64,000 nt of DNA from Brachyspira alvinipulli ATCC 51933 (GCF_000518245.1 NZ_KI912403.1:444600-508599); one strand, 5' to 3'. Shown: positions 45,418 to 54,646, counted from the first letter of the stretch. Program-made: numbers and translations. The notes: generated by a model not told the origin, from the sequence alone.

Positions 45418-47025
45418 ATGAAAAAACTTTTTATATACCCTCTTACATATATAGTTTATATAACAATATTATTTGCTATTGGAATATCATTAGCATTTAT
45501 AATAAAAAACTTCACATTTATTTATATTTCATCAATAATATCATTCATACTTATTATAATTTCTATAATACTAGCACTAAACAATAAAAATAACATATCA
45601 ATAATAATATTAATATTATCATGCATATTTATAGGCTATAGCTATACTATGATACGATATTATGATATATTAAAAAATCCTCTTAATAAATTTGATAAAG
45701 AAATAAAAGCATACAATGCAAAAATATTACAATATGAAGGTGTTATAGGGTTTAGAGATAGATATATTGCTTATGTAGATAAAGTTTATGATGGTACTAA
45801 TTGGTACAATTATTCTGGTAATATAAGACTTTATAACAGCTCATTAAAGCCATTATACATAAATGATGAAATAACAGTATCTTCAAAATTAAATCTATAT
45901 AAAAACATATTAACTAATGATGATATTTACGATTCTAAACTAATAACAGAAATTCTTGCTGATAGAATGCTTTACGGAGTTGCAAGTATATACCAATACA
46001 ATAATTTTGTAATTCAAAAAGAAGGTTTCTCAGTAATTAACTATATAAATAATTATGCTCTAAAAGTTAGAAATACTGCCAAAAAATCATTAGGTGCTAA
46101 TATAAAAGCTATACCTTATACTGTGGCACAAGGAATAGTTATAGGTGATAAAAATATAATACCATATCATATAAGAAAGTATTTTATAGATTCTGGTATA
46201 TCTCATATATTATCAATATCAGGACTTCATATTTCTATGGTGCTTTCTATATTATTTTTATTATTATCATTTTTCCCTATAAATTTTTATAATAGAATAT
46301 TAATATCAACAATAATAACCGTTATAATATATCCACCTATTACACTATTTTCTGTTTCTATAGTAAGGTCAAGCATTATGGCTATATGCTTACTTATATC
46401 ATATTATTTTGATAGAAATAGAAATTCTATTAATGCATTATTTTTATCAGGACTCATAATTTTAATAATGAATCCAAATTCAATAAAAGATATTAGTTTT
46501 CAATTTTCATTTTTAGCTACACTTGGAATCATACTCTATTATCCGATATTTAATTCATGCATTATAAAAAATATAATGAACATAAAAACAAATAATGAAA
46601 TTACTAATATAATAAAAAATTTAATAATTAAAATACTAGCATTTTTATCTATAAATATATTTGCACTTATAACGGTAATTCCTCTTAGCATACATCACTT
46701 TTCAATATTAAATATTACTTCTGTAATAGCAAATATATTCGCCGTGCCGTTATCATTTATAATATTATCATCATCATTGATAACAATAATAACATATCAA
46801 ATATATACCCCATTATCTGTTTATCCGTCAGCATCAACAGAATTTTTTACCAATATATTAATAGAATTATCACAAAAATTCAGTAATATAAGTTTTCTTA
46901 AATATGAATTATCATTAAATTTGCATACTGCAATATTAATTACTTTTGTCTTAATATTAATAGGTATAATTATAAGAATTAAAATAAATAATGATAAAAA
47001 TAAAAAAGCGTACCTAAAAAATTAG
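45418..47025 (+). CDS. comEC: ComEC/Rec2-family DNA uptake membrane protein
   Basis: 535 residues with about ten membrane helices. The competence core is clear: VAQGIVIGDKNIIPYHIRKY, GISHILSISGLHISMV and SVSIVRSSIMAICLLISYYF. ComEC forms the channel that lets one DNA strand cross the cytoplasmic membrane. Full-size ComEC is 700-800 residues; this one lacks the C-terminal metallo-beta-lactamase domain and ends shortly after the last helices with a lysine-rich tail. Other spirochaete homologues are also short. Whether it serves DNA uptake is unproven. The ATG has a poor ribosome-binding site and follows tetR by 10 bases. Confidence 0.88.
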   Translation: MKKLFIYPLTYIVYITILFAIGISLAFIIKNFTFIYISSIISFILIIISIILALNNKNNISIIILILSCIFIGYSYTMIRYYDILKNPLNKFDKEIKAYNAKILQYEGVIGFRDRYIAYVDKVYDGTNWYNYSGNIRLYNSSLKPLYINDEITVSSKLNLYKNILTNDDIYDSKLITEILADRMLYGVASIYQYNNFVIQKEGFSVINYINNYALKVRNTAKKSLGANIKAIPYTVAQGIVIGDKNIIPYHIRKYFIDSGISHILSISGLHISMVLSILFLLLSFFPINFYNRILISTIITVIIYPPITLFSVSIVRSSIMAICLLISYYFDRNRNSINALFLSGLIILIMNPNSIKDISFQFSFLATLGIILYYPIFNSCIIKNIMNIKTNNEITNIIKNLIIKILAFLSINIFALITVIPLSIHHFSILNITSVIANIFAVPLSFIILSSSLITIITYQIYTPLSVYPSASTEFFTNILIELSQKFSNISFLKYELSLNLHTAILITFVLILIGIIIRIKINNDKNKKAYLKN

Positions 47026-47032
47026 ATACGCT
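47001..47032 (-). terminator. Terminator of the FMN-binding gene inside the comEC 3' end
   Basis: Arms AGCGTACCTAA and TTAGATACGCT (one mismatch) are followed on the minus strand by a T run. The hairpin spans the comEC stop codon. Confidence 0.65.
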
Positions 47033-47052
47033 CATAACTTACCTAAATCTAA

Positions 47053-47409
47053 TTACTTAGCAGGAGTTAATTTAGTTAATGCATCTTCAACTAATGCAAC
47101 CCAAGTAGCACCGCTAACACCATCAACATAAATATTGTTAGCTTTAATCATTTTGTCATAAGCAGCTTTTCCTCTAGCAGGTCCAGTGCTATGTGCACAT
47201 TTTGTTAATACAACTTTTGTTAATTTACCGCCAGCAACAGTAACTTTAGCTTGATAGTCACCTTGTTTTGTTTTGTAAGTAGCTTTGTAATTGCCTAAAT
47301 ATGTGCCATCAGGTACTTTAGCTAAATTAACTTTACCTTGAGCAAATAGGAACATACTAGCTGAGAAAACAACAACAGCAACCAAAACCATGATTTTTTT
47401 AAGGCTCAT
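47053..47409 (-). CDS. Secreted FMN-binding-domain protein
   Basis: 118 residues with a signal peptide (about 1-23, ending FLFAQG). The FMN_bind domain shows VPDGTYLGNYKATYKTKQGD, an AGGKLTKVVLT strand and DGVSGATWVA near residue 98. The Thr of SGAT is where ApbE attaches FMN in this family, so it is probably a periplasmic covalent flavoprotein in an electron-transfer chain. No ApbE or Rnf-type genes lie nearby. GGGG stands before the ATG, giving strong translation. Confidence 0.9.
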   Translation of the reverse strand: MSLKKIMVLVAVVVFSASMFLFAQGKVNLAKVPDGTYLGNYKATYKTKQGDYQAKVTVAGGKLTKVVLTKCAHSTGPARGKAAYDKMIKANNIYVDGVSGATWVALVEDALTKLTPAK

Positions 47410-47481
47410 ATGATTTCCCCTTTTTTAATATAGTTGTATAATAAAACTTAAATACTATAAAAAAGTAAAATAAGTGTAAAA

Positions 47482-47901
47482 TTAATTGAGAATTTTTTTA
47501 ATATTACCTTCTCTAAGTAAAGAAAGTAAATTATCATATTCTATAGCTGTTTTAATTTGATAATATCTGTCATCTATAAAATTTGAATATTCTATTTTTA
47601 TATACTTTTCTACTACATCTTTCAAATCGTTAATATCATTATTTTTATTTGGTAATTCTTTAGCAAAAGCATTTTCTATCTTAACTTTAGATAAAGCTAA
47701 AGCTGCATTAAAAGCACTGTCTTTTGCATCTTCTTTATTAATAGAAAAACCATTTGGATATCCTATGGATGTTGTTACAAATTTATCTTCATTAATCCAT
47801 CCCTCATTAAAATTAATATTTAATGCTGTTTGTGAATTTTTTTCTACAGATTTACAAGACATAATAAAGAAAAGCATCATAACAACATAAAAATATTTCA
47901 T
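47482..47901 (-). CDS. LPP20-like lipoprotein
   Basis: 139 residues with lipobox IMSC. The segment GYPNGFSINKEDAKDSAFNA and the following Ala-rich helix resemble the LPP20 family of outer-membrane-associated lipoproteins. The C-terminal part has an amphipathic helix and a strand pair (DDRYYQIKTAIEYDNLLSLL). The function is unknown. TAGGAG precedes the ATG by 5 bases. It is separate from the FMN-binding gene by 72 bases on the same strand. Confidence 0.8.
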   Translation of the reverse strand: MKYFYVVMMLFFIMSCKSVEKNSQTALNINFNEGWINEDKFVTTSIGYPNGFSINKEDAKDSAFNAALALSKVKIENAFAKELPNKNNDINDLKDVVEKYIKIEYSNFIDDRYYQIKTAIEYDNLLSLLREGNIKKILN

Positions 47902-48042
47902 ATTTACTCCTATATGATTATACTGTTAAAATATTCGTCAAATTTTAATTTTTTTTAACTATATAATTTTACATAATTATTAATTTTAGAGTATAATTGT
48001 TCCGATTATATAAAAAATATATCAATTTTACCAGGAACTATT

Positions 48043-49668
48043 ATGAAAAGATTATACATTATATCTATTATCTTTCTTTCATTATATGTAAGAGCATTTA
48101 GCCAAATATATACATTACAAAATGGAGAGAAGTTAACAAACTCATATATATTATCAGAAACAAACTACGCTATAGTTTTAGAAAAAAATACTGCTAATGA
48201 AGGCAGAACATATGATATTTTATATAAAAATACAAGATTAACAGGATATAAAGATGCAGGTATAATAAGAATTCTACCTAATGGTACATTAGTTGCAACA
48301 ATGCTTAAAAATTCGCTTGCTAAAGATATGTGGGTTATAATATATGGAAATATAGAACAGGAATTCGATTCCATAGAAAGAGAGATATTTTCAAGCAATA
48401 ATTCAATAATATTTGCAAGATTAATGGATTATGGTGTCGCTGTTATAAATGGAGAAGCAAAGATACAATACTCTGAATTATTTGACAGTGTTATAAATGA
48501 TAATAATTATGCCTTTTCATATTCAAGAGACGGACAATATTTCGTAAATATTAACGGAGAAGAAAAACAGGTAATTGCTAAAGTAGATAAATTAAAATTT
48601 TCTAGTGATGGAAAAAATATAGTATATGTTATAGATGCAGAAGAAAATGCTGTTATATTTAATGGAGTTAATGACAGTGAAAGTTTTAAATTAGTTGATG
48701 ATTTAGCATCATATAATGACAATAGTATGGCTTATGCTGTAAAAATGATGCCTCAGGCAGATACAAATATGATAGATACTAATAATATGACTAATACTAA
48801 TATTATTAATACAAATAACACCACTAATACTAATGAAATTCAAACTGATGTTGTAACAAATGTTTCTACAATAACAAATTACAATTTATCAAATGTAAGT
48901 ATTTATACAAATGAAGAGGGTATCACTGTTAAAGGACAATCAAATACAATAGCATTAATGATGGTAACAAATGTGATAACAAATATAAGATATAATGAGC
49001 TTCCATCTTTACCTCCTGCTGCTAATGCAACAAATATAATAATTACTAATGAATTTATAATGACAAGTGTTATTGCAAATGGCAGAAATTATGGAGAATT
49101 TAATATGGTTACTAATATGTCTTTTTCTCCAAATGGAAAAACTTTAGTATTTATAAATGTAAATACAAATAATACCATGCAGTTGTATGTAGGCGGAAAT
49201 ATGACTACCAATTATGATGTAATACATAATTATAAATATTCTGATGACAGTAAATTATTAGCATATGGCGCTCAAACTAATGGAGTATCTTTTGTTGTTC
49301 TTAATGGAAGAAGACTACCTAGAAATTATGAAAAAATAAATGATTTCTATTTCTCAACAAATAACAGCTTGATTTATAATGCCACTAAAAATAATAGAGA
49401 ATTTATAATAGGAGATGACTTTGAAAGTCCTTCATACAATAGAATTACATCTTTCAAATTTTTAGGTGAATCATTTGCATTTACTGCTGAGAGACTTGGA
49501 AAATATTATTATTTCATATTAAATAAAAATGCCTCATTAAGAAAAGAATTAGGCGGATATGATTATATTTCAGCTATGGATAATAATCAGGAATCAGCAA
49601 TATCAATAGTATCCGATAGTAAAAATATATATATTATTAAAGACGGCGTAATAATGACTAACCAATAA
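48043..49668 (+). CDS. Secreted protein with beta-propeller-like repeats and a Thr/Asn linker
   Basis: 541 residues with a signal peptide (1-20, ending FSQ). Most of the protein is repeated 40-50 residue strands such as YSRDGQYFVNINGEEKQVIA, FSSDGKNIVYVIDAEEN and FSPNGKTLVFINVNTNN, typical of WD40/TolB-like propellers. Between about 240 and 285 lies a low-complexity stretch of repeated TNT, NTN and NTT units that probably forms a flexible linker. The function is unknown; it is probably periplasmic. CCAGGA precedes the ATG. The gene has its own terminator. Confidence 0.75.
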   Translation: MKRLYIISIIFLSLYVRAFSQIYTLQNGEKLTNSYILSETNYAIVLEKNTANEGRTYDILYKNTRLTGYKDAGIIRILPNGTLVATMLKNSLAKDMWVIIYGNIEQEFDSIEREIFSSNNSIIFARLMDYGVAVINGEAKIQYSELFDSVINDNNYAFSYSRDGQYFVNINGEEKQVIAKVDKLKFSSDGKNIVYVIDAEENAVIFNGVNDSESFKLVDDLASYNDNSMAYAVKMMPQADTNMIDTNNMTNTNIINTNNTTNTNEIQTDVVTNVSTITNYNLSNVSIYTNEEGITVKGQSNTIALMMVTNVITNIRYNELPSLPPAANATNIIITNEFIMTSVIANGRNYGEFNMVTNMSFSPNGKTLVFINVNTNNTMQLYVGGNMTTNYDVIHNYKYSDDSKLLAYGAQTNGVSFVVLNGRRLPRNYEKINDFYFSTNNSLIYNATKNNREFIIGDDFESPSYNRITSFKFLGESFAFTAERLGKYYYFILNKNASLRKELGGYDYISAMDNNQESAISIVSDSKNIYIIKDGVIMTNQ

Positions 49669-49684
49669 AACTCCATTCTATATG

Positions 49685-49715
49685 ATGCGTAAATCTTTTG
49701 GTTTACGCATTTTTT
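49685..49715 (+). terminator. Terminator after the 48043 gene
   Basis: Arms ATGCGTAAA and TTTACGCAT followed by TTTTT. Confidence 0.85.
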
Positions 49716-49723
49716 ATATATAA

Positions 49724-49758
49724 AAAAACGACAGGTTCATAACTGACCTGCCGTTTTT
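49724..49758 (-). terminator. Terminator of the secreted PepSY-like gene
   Basis: Arms AAAAACGACAGGT and ACCTGCCGTTTTT (one mismatch); the T run follows on the minus strand. Confidence 0.85.
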
Positions 49759-49772
49759 CATAATTCTAAAAA

Positions 49773-50204
49773 TTAATCGTCAAATTTTTGTCCCATTAAT
49801 TGTCCGCTTCCGGATACAACAAGTTCCATCATATTATTCAATTTTAGTTTATAGTTTCCCCATTCTTTTTCAGCATCTATTATAGCTGCTTGAGGATGTG
49901 CACTTTTTACTGCTCTAATTACAGCAGCTGGAAAAGCACTTTCAGGTATAGGTGTATATTCACTGTCTATATTAACCCACTCTCCATTAGGTAAAAAGTC
50001 TACTGATACACCATTAGACAATTTAACATCAAATTTTCTTCCGTCTCTTTCAACTTTCCATATATCAACACCTGGAAATGTTTTTTGTATGAAACTTTTA
50101 GCATTTGCTGGTAATGATGATACTGGAACTACAAAATCATCAGCAAATAAATTTGAAATGGATAATACCATTAATGATATAAATAAAACAAATAATTTTC
50201 TCAT
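49773..50204 (-). CDS. Secreted PepSY-like protein
   Basis: 143 residues with a signal peptide (about 1-21, ending NLFAD). Two PepSY-like repeats follow: LPANAKSFIQKTFPGVDIWK through VDFLPNGEWVNID, and FPAAVIRAVKSAHPQAAIID through LVVSGSGQLMG. These PF11396-type domains are secreted and often accompany two-component systems, but their biochemical role is not settled. The cytoplasmic paralogue at 11026-11409 has the same promoter layout, including the TGTAAA-N5-TTTACA dyad (50238-50254). AAGGAG lies 6 bases before the ATG. Confidence 0.88.
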   Translation of the reverse strand: MRKLFVLFISLMVLSISNLFADDFVVPVSSLPANAKSFIQKTFPGVDIWKVERDGRKFDVKLSNGVSVDFLPNGEWVNIDSEYTPIPESAFPAAVIRAVKSAHPQAAIIDAEKEWGNYKLKLNNMMELVVSGSGQLMGQKFDD

Positions 50205-50237
50205 GATTACTCTCCTTAATTTTTATTATTTGTTATA

Positions 50238-50254
50238 TGTAAATTATCTTTACA
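50238..50254 (-). promoter_or_regulatory. Operator TGTAAA-N5-TTTACA of the secreted PepSY-like gene
   Basis: A perfect dyad 6 bases downstream of the -10 box, the same place as before the gene at 11409. Confidence 0.6.
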
Positions 50255-50260
50255 ATAATA

Positions 50261-50288
50261 AGTATAATATATTTTTTATAAATGTCAA
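50261..50288 (-). promoter_or_regulatory. Promoter of the 50204 PepSY-like gene
   Basis: Minus strand TTGACA (50283-50288), 16-base spacer, TATACT (50261-50266). Confidence 0.7.
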
Positions 50289-50371
50289 GTTTTTTTACAA
50301 AAAATTTACTATTTATTTACAAATTAATATATACACTTAGATATTATACAAATAAGTATATAAAAATAACA

Positions 50372-51403
50372 TTAATTATCAAGATTTGATTGTATTATTT
50401 TTGCAATAAGTTTTTTTAAGTCTTTAGAAATAGGAGCTTTTACTTTAACATATTCATTTGTAATAGGATGAGGAAATTCCAGCTTGTATGCATGCAAAGC
50501 CTGTCTATTAAAAAAACCCTCTGGAATAATATTCTTTTCTATAAAATCATCAAAAACTTTAGGCCCATATTTTCCATATATTTTATCACCGACCATAAAA
50601 AGTCCTTTAGAATACAGATGAACTCTAATCTGATGCATTCTTCCTGTATAAAGCCTAGCCATAACAATAGCATAATCCCCTATTCTTTTTACTGTTTTAA
50701 ATGCTGTTTTTGAATATTTAGCACCTTCTAATTTTTCTTTGTGTAATGTTTGAAATCTCCTATAATATTTATGTCCGCTTTCAAGCATATATCCTTCTAC
50801 AGTAAATTTATCTTCAATATTTTCTGCATTTTCTACTATGGCAATATAAGTTTTTTTAATATGTCTTTTTTTATTATCATTAAATATTTTTCTTCCAGCA
50901 ATCATAGCACAAAATTTAGAAGCTACATTAGAACTTCTTGAAAGCACAACACATCCGCTAGTTTCCCTATCAATTCTATTAAGCATATTTATATCGCATC
51001 CAAGCATTTGCTTTACAATAGTGTGCAATGTATTATGATAATATTTTCCAGAAGGTATAACAGGTAAATTGGCAGGTTTATTAGCTATTATCAAATCTCC
51101 ATCATCGTATATTATAGTTACATCTCTATCAACTTCAGGCTCTTTCATCCCTATAATGTGATAGGTTATTTCATCACCCTTTTTAACGGTTCTAGTATAC
51201 TTTATTCTTTGTCCATTAAGTAATACGAGACCTTGTCCTATTAAATCCTGCCACTTGTTTCTAGAATAATAAGAAAATCTATCTCCCATATATTTATCAA
51301 GTCTAATATTATCAATATCTTCTTCTATACGGCATTTCCTTATAACAGATTTTTGATACATCTCTTCAATATTTGAATGCAATTTATTCTTAGCTTTTTT
51401 CAT
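50372..51403 (-). CDS. RluA-family 23S rRNA/tRNA pseudouridine synthase
   Basis: 343 residues. An S4 RNA-binding domain covers about 25-90 (NIRLDKYMGDRF, LVLLNGQRIKYTRTVKKGDE). The synthase domain follows with DLIIANKPANLPVIPSGKYY, the catalytic-Asp motif MLNRIDRETSGCVVLSR and RLYTGRMHQIRVHLYSKGLF. Compared with the usual HRLDRDTSG the motif has N and I in place of H and L, but the Asp is kept. The RNA target is not certain (RluD- or RluC-like). The ATG has no Shine-Dalgarno, and the -10 box ends 8 bases upstream, so the mRNA may be leaderless. Confidence 0.92.
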   Translation of the reverse strand: MKKAKNKLHSNIEEMYQKSVIRKCRIEEDIDNIRLDKYMGDRFSYYSRNKWQDLIGQGLVLLNGQRIKYTRTVKKGDEITYHIIGMKEPEVDRDVTIIYDDGDLIIANKPANLPVIPSGKYYHNTLHTIVKQMLGCDINMLNRIDRETSGCVVLSRSSNVASKFCAMIAGRKIFNDNKKRHIKKTYIAIVENAENIEDKFTVEGYMLESGHKYYRRFQTLHKEKLEGAKYSKTAFKTVKRIGDYAIVMARLYTGRMHQIRVHLYSKGLFMVGDKIYGKYGPKVFDDFIEKNIIPEGFFNRQALHAYKLEFPHPITNEYVKVKAPISKDLKKLIAKIIQSNLDN

Positions 51404-51411
51404 AGATGATT

Positions 51412-51439
51412 ATTATACTAATATAATAAAAATTGTCAA
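51412..51439 (-). promoter_or_regulatory. Promoter of the pseudouridine synthase gene, probably leaderless
   Basis: Minus strand TTGACA (51434-51439), 16-base spacer, TATAAT (51412-51417); the ATG at 51403 follows 8 bases later. Confidence 0.65.
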
Positions 51440-51449
51440 AAAATAATCA

Positions 51450-51476
51450 TGGGCAGAAGAATTAATCCCCTGCCCA
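51450..51476 (-). terminator. Terminator after glgC
   Basis: Arms TGGGCAG and CTGCCCA, followed on the minus strand by ATTATTTTTTGACA. The T run merges into the -35 box of the next gene. Confidence 0.65.
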
Positions 51477-51503
51477 CAACAAACAAACTTACCAACAAAC
51501 TAA

Positions 51504-52790
51504 TTAGATTACAGTCCCACTTTTAATTACTGTATTTTTAGGAAGTATTACTATACCATCCCTAATACAATAAAATTCACTATCCTGATGTTGTATTTTT
51601 TTCTTATTTGTGATAATAACATCATTACCTATTCTTACATTCTTATCTATTATAACGTTTTTTAGTGTACATTTCTTACCGATTCCTATTTTAGGAAGAT
51701 GCTTAACATTTAGTCTTTCAATATCATCACTGTCTTCATAATAGTCGCTACCCATCATAATAACCCTTTCTAAAGTAGATCCGGTTTGAACAACAGAACG
51801 TACACCTATAACACATTCTTTTATAGTAGCATTTTCAATCCTACATCCGTCAGCTATTATACTTGAAGTTACTGTAGCTTTTTCAACTTTAGAAGGAGAC
51901 AAATAACGTACATGTGTATATATAGGAGCATTTTCATCATAAAAATCAAAAGGAGGATTCTTACTTCCAAAAGATATATTAGCTTCAAAATATGCTTTAA
52001 TAGTTCCTACATCTTCCCAATATCCCTGAAAAGCATAACTGAACACTTTATATTTCTTTATTGCTTCTGGTATAATATCTTTACCAAAATCTATCATAGA
52101 ACCATCAGATAAAATTTCTTTAAGTACATTACGTCTAAATACATATATACCCATAGAAGCAAGATATTCTTTTTTTGGATCTTCTATGTTGAACATTTTC
52201 TTTTGATCCTCTGTTAATTTCAAAGAATTAAGTACTTCATCTTCCTTAGGCTTTTCATGGAAGTTAGTAATTTGTCCTCTTTTATTAACAAGCATTACTC
52301 CGAAACCCTTAGCATCTTCTCTAACAACAGGAACAGTTCCAACAATTATATCTGCTCCCGTCTCAAGCATATGCTGAAGCATTACATTATAATTCATACG
52401 GTAAACTTGGTCTCCTGAAAGTATCACAACATTGTTAACAAATTCACTATCAAAATGTTCCCAATTTTTTCTAACCGCATCAGCAGTACCTTGATACCAA
52501 TCTATATTAGTATCTGTCTGTTCTGCAGCAAGTATACTTACATGCCCGCCTGAAAAGTTATCAAATCTATAAGCATTATATATATGATTATTTAAAGAAG
52601 CACTATTAAATTGTGTAATAACATATATGTTTCTGAACCCACTATTAATACAATTAGATACTGGTATATCTATCATTCTATATTGACCACCTAAAGATAC
52701 AGCAGGTTTGGAACGTGCTTTTACTAATGGATAAAGCCTTGTTCCTCTTCCTCCTCCGAGTATCAAAGCAACAGTATTAAATGATCTCAT
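51504..52790 (-). CDS. glgC: Glucose-1-phosphate adenylyltransferase
   Basis: 428 residues from the ATG at 52790, with TTGGAG 7 bases before it. The nucleotidyltransferase domain has GGGRGTRLYPLVKARSKPAV and YRMIDIPVSNCINSGF. GTADAVRKN and the Asp-containing LSGDQVYRMNY follow, and the C-terminal left-handed beta-helix carries repeated IEN/IGNDV hexads. It makes ADP-glucose, the donor for glycogen synthesis, in the cytoplasm. It has a promoter (52838-52866) and a terminator and is a single gene. HAD phosphatases upstream may or may not act on sugar phosphates. Confidence 0.95.
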   Translation of the reverse strand: MRSFNTVALILGGGRGTRLYPLVKARSKPAVSLGGQYRMIDIPVSNCINSGFRNIYVITQFNSASLNNHIYNAYRFDNFSGGHVSILAAEQTDTNIDWYQGTADAVRKNWEHFDSEFVNNVVILSGDQVYRMNYNVMLQHMLETGADIIVGTVPVVREDAKGFGVMLVNKRGQITNFHEKPKEDEVLNSLKLTEDQKKMFNIEDPKKEYLASMGIYVFRRNVLKEILSDGSMIDFGKDIIPEAIKKYKVFSYAFQGYWEDVGTIKAYFEANISFGSKNPPFDFYDENAPIYTHVRYLSPSKVEKATVTSSIIADGCRIENATIKECVIGVRSVVQTGSTLERVIMMGSDYYEDSDDIERLNVKHLPKIGIGKKCTLKNVIIDKNVRIGNDVIITNKKKIQHQDSEFYCIRDGIVILPKNTVIKSGTVI

Positions 52791-52837
52791 AAAAAACTCC
52801 AATAAATTTTTCTAAAAACTAAATGATTATATTATTA

Positions 52838-52866
52838 AGTATAGTAAAAAAATAAGGGTTTTTCAA
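52838..52866 (-). promoter_or_regulatory. Promoter of glgC
   Basis: Minus strand TTGAAA (52861-52866), 17-base spacer, TATACT (52838-52843). Confidence 0.6.
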
Positions 52867-52886
52867 GAATCAATAATTATAGTATT

Positions 52887-53672
52887 TTATATTATATTGA
52901 AATGTTTTAAAGCCTTGTATACGCCATCATTATCAACATCATCTGTTACATAATCAGATATATTCTTCACACTTTCATTAGCATTACCCATAGCAACACC
53001 TATAGCAGCATGCTTAATCATACTTATATCATTACCGCCATCTCCAAAAGCCATTGTTTCTGATATATTTATATTATAATATTCTATAATCTTATCTATA
53101 CCTATATGTTTGCCGCCGCCTTTTGTATTAACATCTGTAAATAATGGGTGCCATCTATTTGATTCACAATTTTTAAATATTTTTGCCATTAATTCTTTTT
53201 CTTTTTCTTCGCATACAAATAAATTGATTTGAAGAATATTATCAATATTCTCTTCCAAAAAGTTATAATAATTATCTACAACCGGTATTGGAAGATTTAT
53301 AGATTTAGAAACTTTTTCAACTTCATCCGTCTTATAATTTATAAATATACCGCTGTTCATCATAACAGAACATGGAAACTGCTCTTCATTTTTAAGATAA
53401 TTAATTAATGAATATATTTCTTCTCTTTGTATTCCATTTTTATATATTTCTTTATCTCCTATAAAGCAGTTGCATCCATTAGCTGTTATATATCCATCAA
53501 ACTCCAAATTATCCAAATTATTTATATGTGTCTTTATTCTACCTGTAGCTATAAAAAGTTTAATTCCTTTTTCTCTTAATAATTTCATAGCTTCTTTTGA
53601 AGAATCTGAAACTTTATGTGTATTAAAACTAACTAAAGTACCGTCTATATCAAAAAATACTGCCTTTATCAT
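52887..53672 (-). CDS. HAD-superfamily phosphatase, Cof type
   Basis: 261 residues. Motif I FFDIDGTLVSFN at 7-18 holds the nucleophile Asp. FIATGRIKTH follows, then the Cof-type (type IIB) cap, a Lys near KHIGIDKI, and motif IV AFGDGGNDISMIKHA. Such enzymes remove phosphate from small sugars, nucleotides or cofactors. It is a tandem duplicate of the gene at 53691-54494, which ends 18 bases upstream, and they share a transcript. The substrates have probably diverged through the cap domain. Confidence 0.92.
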   Translation of the reverse strand: MIKAVFFDIDGTLVSFNTHKVSDSSKEAMKLLREKGIKLFIATGRIKTHINNLDNLEFDGYITANGCNCFIGDKEIYKNGIQREEIYSLINYLKNEEQFPCSVMMNSGIFINYKTDEVEKVSKSINLPIPVVDNYYNFLEENIDNILQINLFVCEEKEKELMAKIFKNCESNRWHPLFTDVNTKGGGKHIGIDKIIEYYNINISETMAFGDGGNDISMIKHAAIGVAMGNANESVKNISDYVTDDVDNDGVYKALKHFNII

Positions 53673-53690
53673 ACTAAATATCCTAAAAAA

Positions 53691-54494
53691 TTAATCTATT
53701 AAATTAAAATGTTTCAATGCTTTATAAATACCGTCCTCATCAACACTATCTGTTACATAGTCTGCAACTTCTTTTACATCATCATTAGAATTATCCATAG
53801 CAACACCTATAGCAGCATGCTTAATCATACTTATGTCATTACCGCCATCTCCAAAAGCTATTGTTTCTGATATATCTATATTATAATACTCTATAATCTT
53901 ATCTATACCTACATTTTTACCGCTGCATTTAGGATTTACATCAGCAAATGAAAAATGCCATCTGCTTGCTACAGAATTTTTTAAAACATTATTCATTATA
54001 TCCTTTTCTCTTTTATCATCTACAAAAATATTTAACTGTAATATATCCTTATAATTATTAGTTATATAAGAATCAAAATCTACAGCTTTAGGAGGTTTTA
54101 CATTTGCCATACCATAAAGCATATTAATTATATCATCTATGTAATTAATATATACAGAATTGCTTGTTACTACAGAGCATGGAAATTTATTTTTCTCATC
54201 TTTAACATAATTCATTAGAGAAAATAAGTCTTCTTTATCGAAAGATACCCTAAAAATTTCTTTTAAATCTTCACCCTCTTTAACAAAACAGCATCCGCCA
54301 TTAACTGTTATGTATCCATCTAATTCAATATCTTCTAAATTATCTATTTGAAATAATGCCCTTCCGCTTGCAACAAATACTTTTACACCTTTTTCACGAA
54401 GCTTCTTTATAGCCTCTTTAGAAAATTCAGAAATTTTATGGGTATTAAAGCTTACTAAAGTGCCATCTATATCAAAAAATGCTGCTTTTATCAT
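53691..54494 (-). CDS. HAD-superfamily phosphatase, Cof type (tandem copy)
   Basis: 267 residues. The same motifs as its neighbour: FFDIDGTLVSFN, VASGRALFQIDN, the Lys region KNVGIDKI and AFGDGGNDISMIKHA. The catalytic core is nearly unchanged between the two copies, while the cap region (about 85-190) has drifted. It is the first gene of the pair, with a promoter at 54537-54564 (TTGAAA, 16 bases, TATAAT) and GAGAG before the ATG. Confidence 0.92.
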   Translation of the reverse strand: MIKAAFFDIDGTLVSFNTHKISEFSKEAIKKLREKGVKVFVASGRALFQIDNLEDIELDGYITVNGGCCFVKEGEDLKEIFRVSFDKEDLFSLMNYVKDEKNKFPCSVVTSNSVYINYIDDIINMLYGMANVKPPKAVDFDSYITNNYKDILQLNIFVDDKREKDIMNNVLKNSVASRWHFSFADVNPKCSGKNVGIDKIIEYYNIDISETIAFGDGGNDISMIKHAAIGVAMDNSNDDVKEVADYVTDSVDEDGIYKALKHFNLID

Positions 54495-54536
54495 TATTTA
54501 ACTCTCAATATATTTTTTTATTTTTATAATGTATAG

Positions 54537-54564
54537 ATTATATATCTAAAAATATTATTTTCAA
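54537..54564 (-). promoter_or_regulatory. Promoter of the HAD phosphatase pair
   Basis: Minus strand TTGAAA, 16-base spacer, TATAAT (54537-54542). Confidence 0.55.
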
Positions 54565-54581
54565 TTATTCTAATTATGAAT

Positions 54582-54618
54582 AAAAAAAAGATACCCTAAA
54601 TTAATTAAGGTATCTTTT
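54582..54618 (-). terminator. Terminator after the 54647 outer-membrane gene
   Basis: Arms AAAAGATACC and GGTATCTTTT (54586-54595 and 54609-54618), with a T run on the minus strand. Confidence 0.8.
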
Positions 54619-54646
54619 CTATTTACATCATTTTATACTTTTATAT

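Noticed and set aside
51504-54494. glgC and the two HAD phosphatases as one glycogen operon
   Set aside because: glgC has its own promoter (52838-52866) and the HAD genes have no specific link to glycogen.
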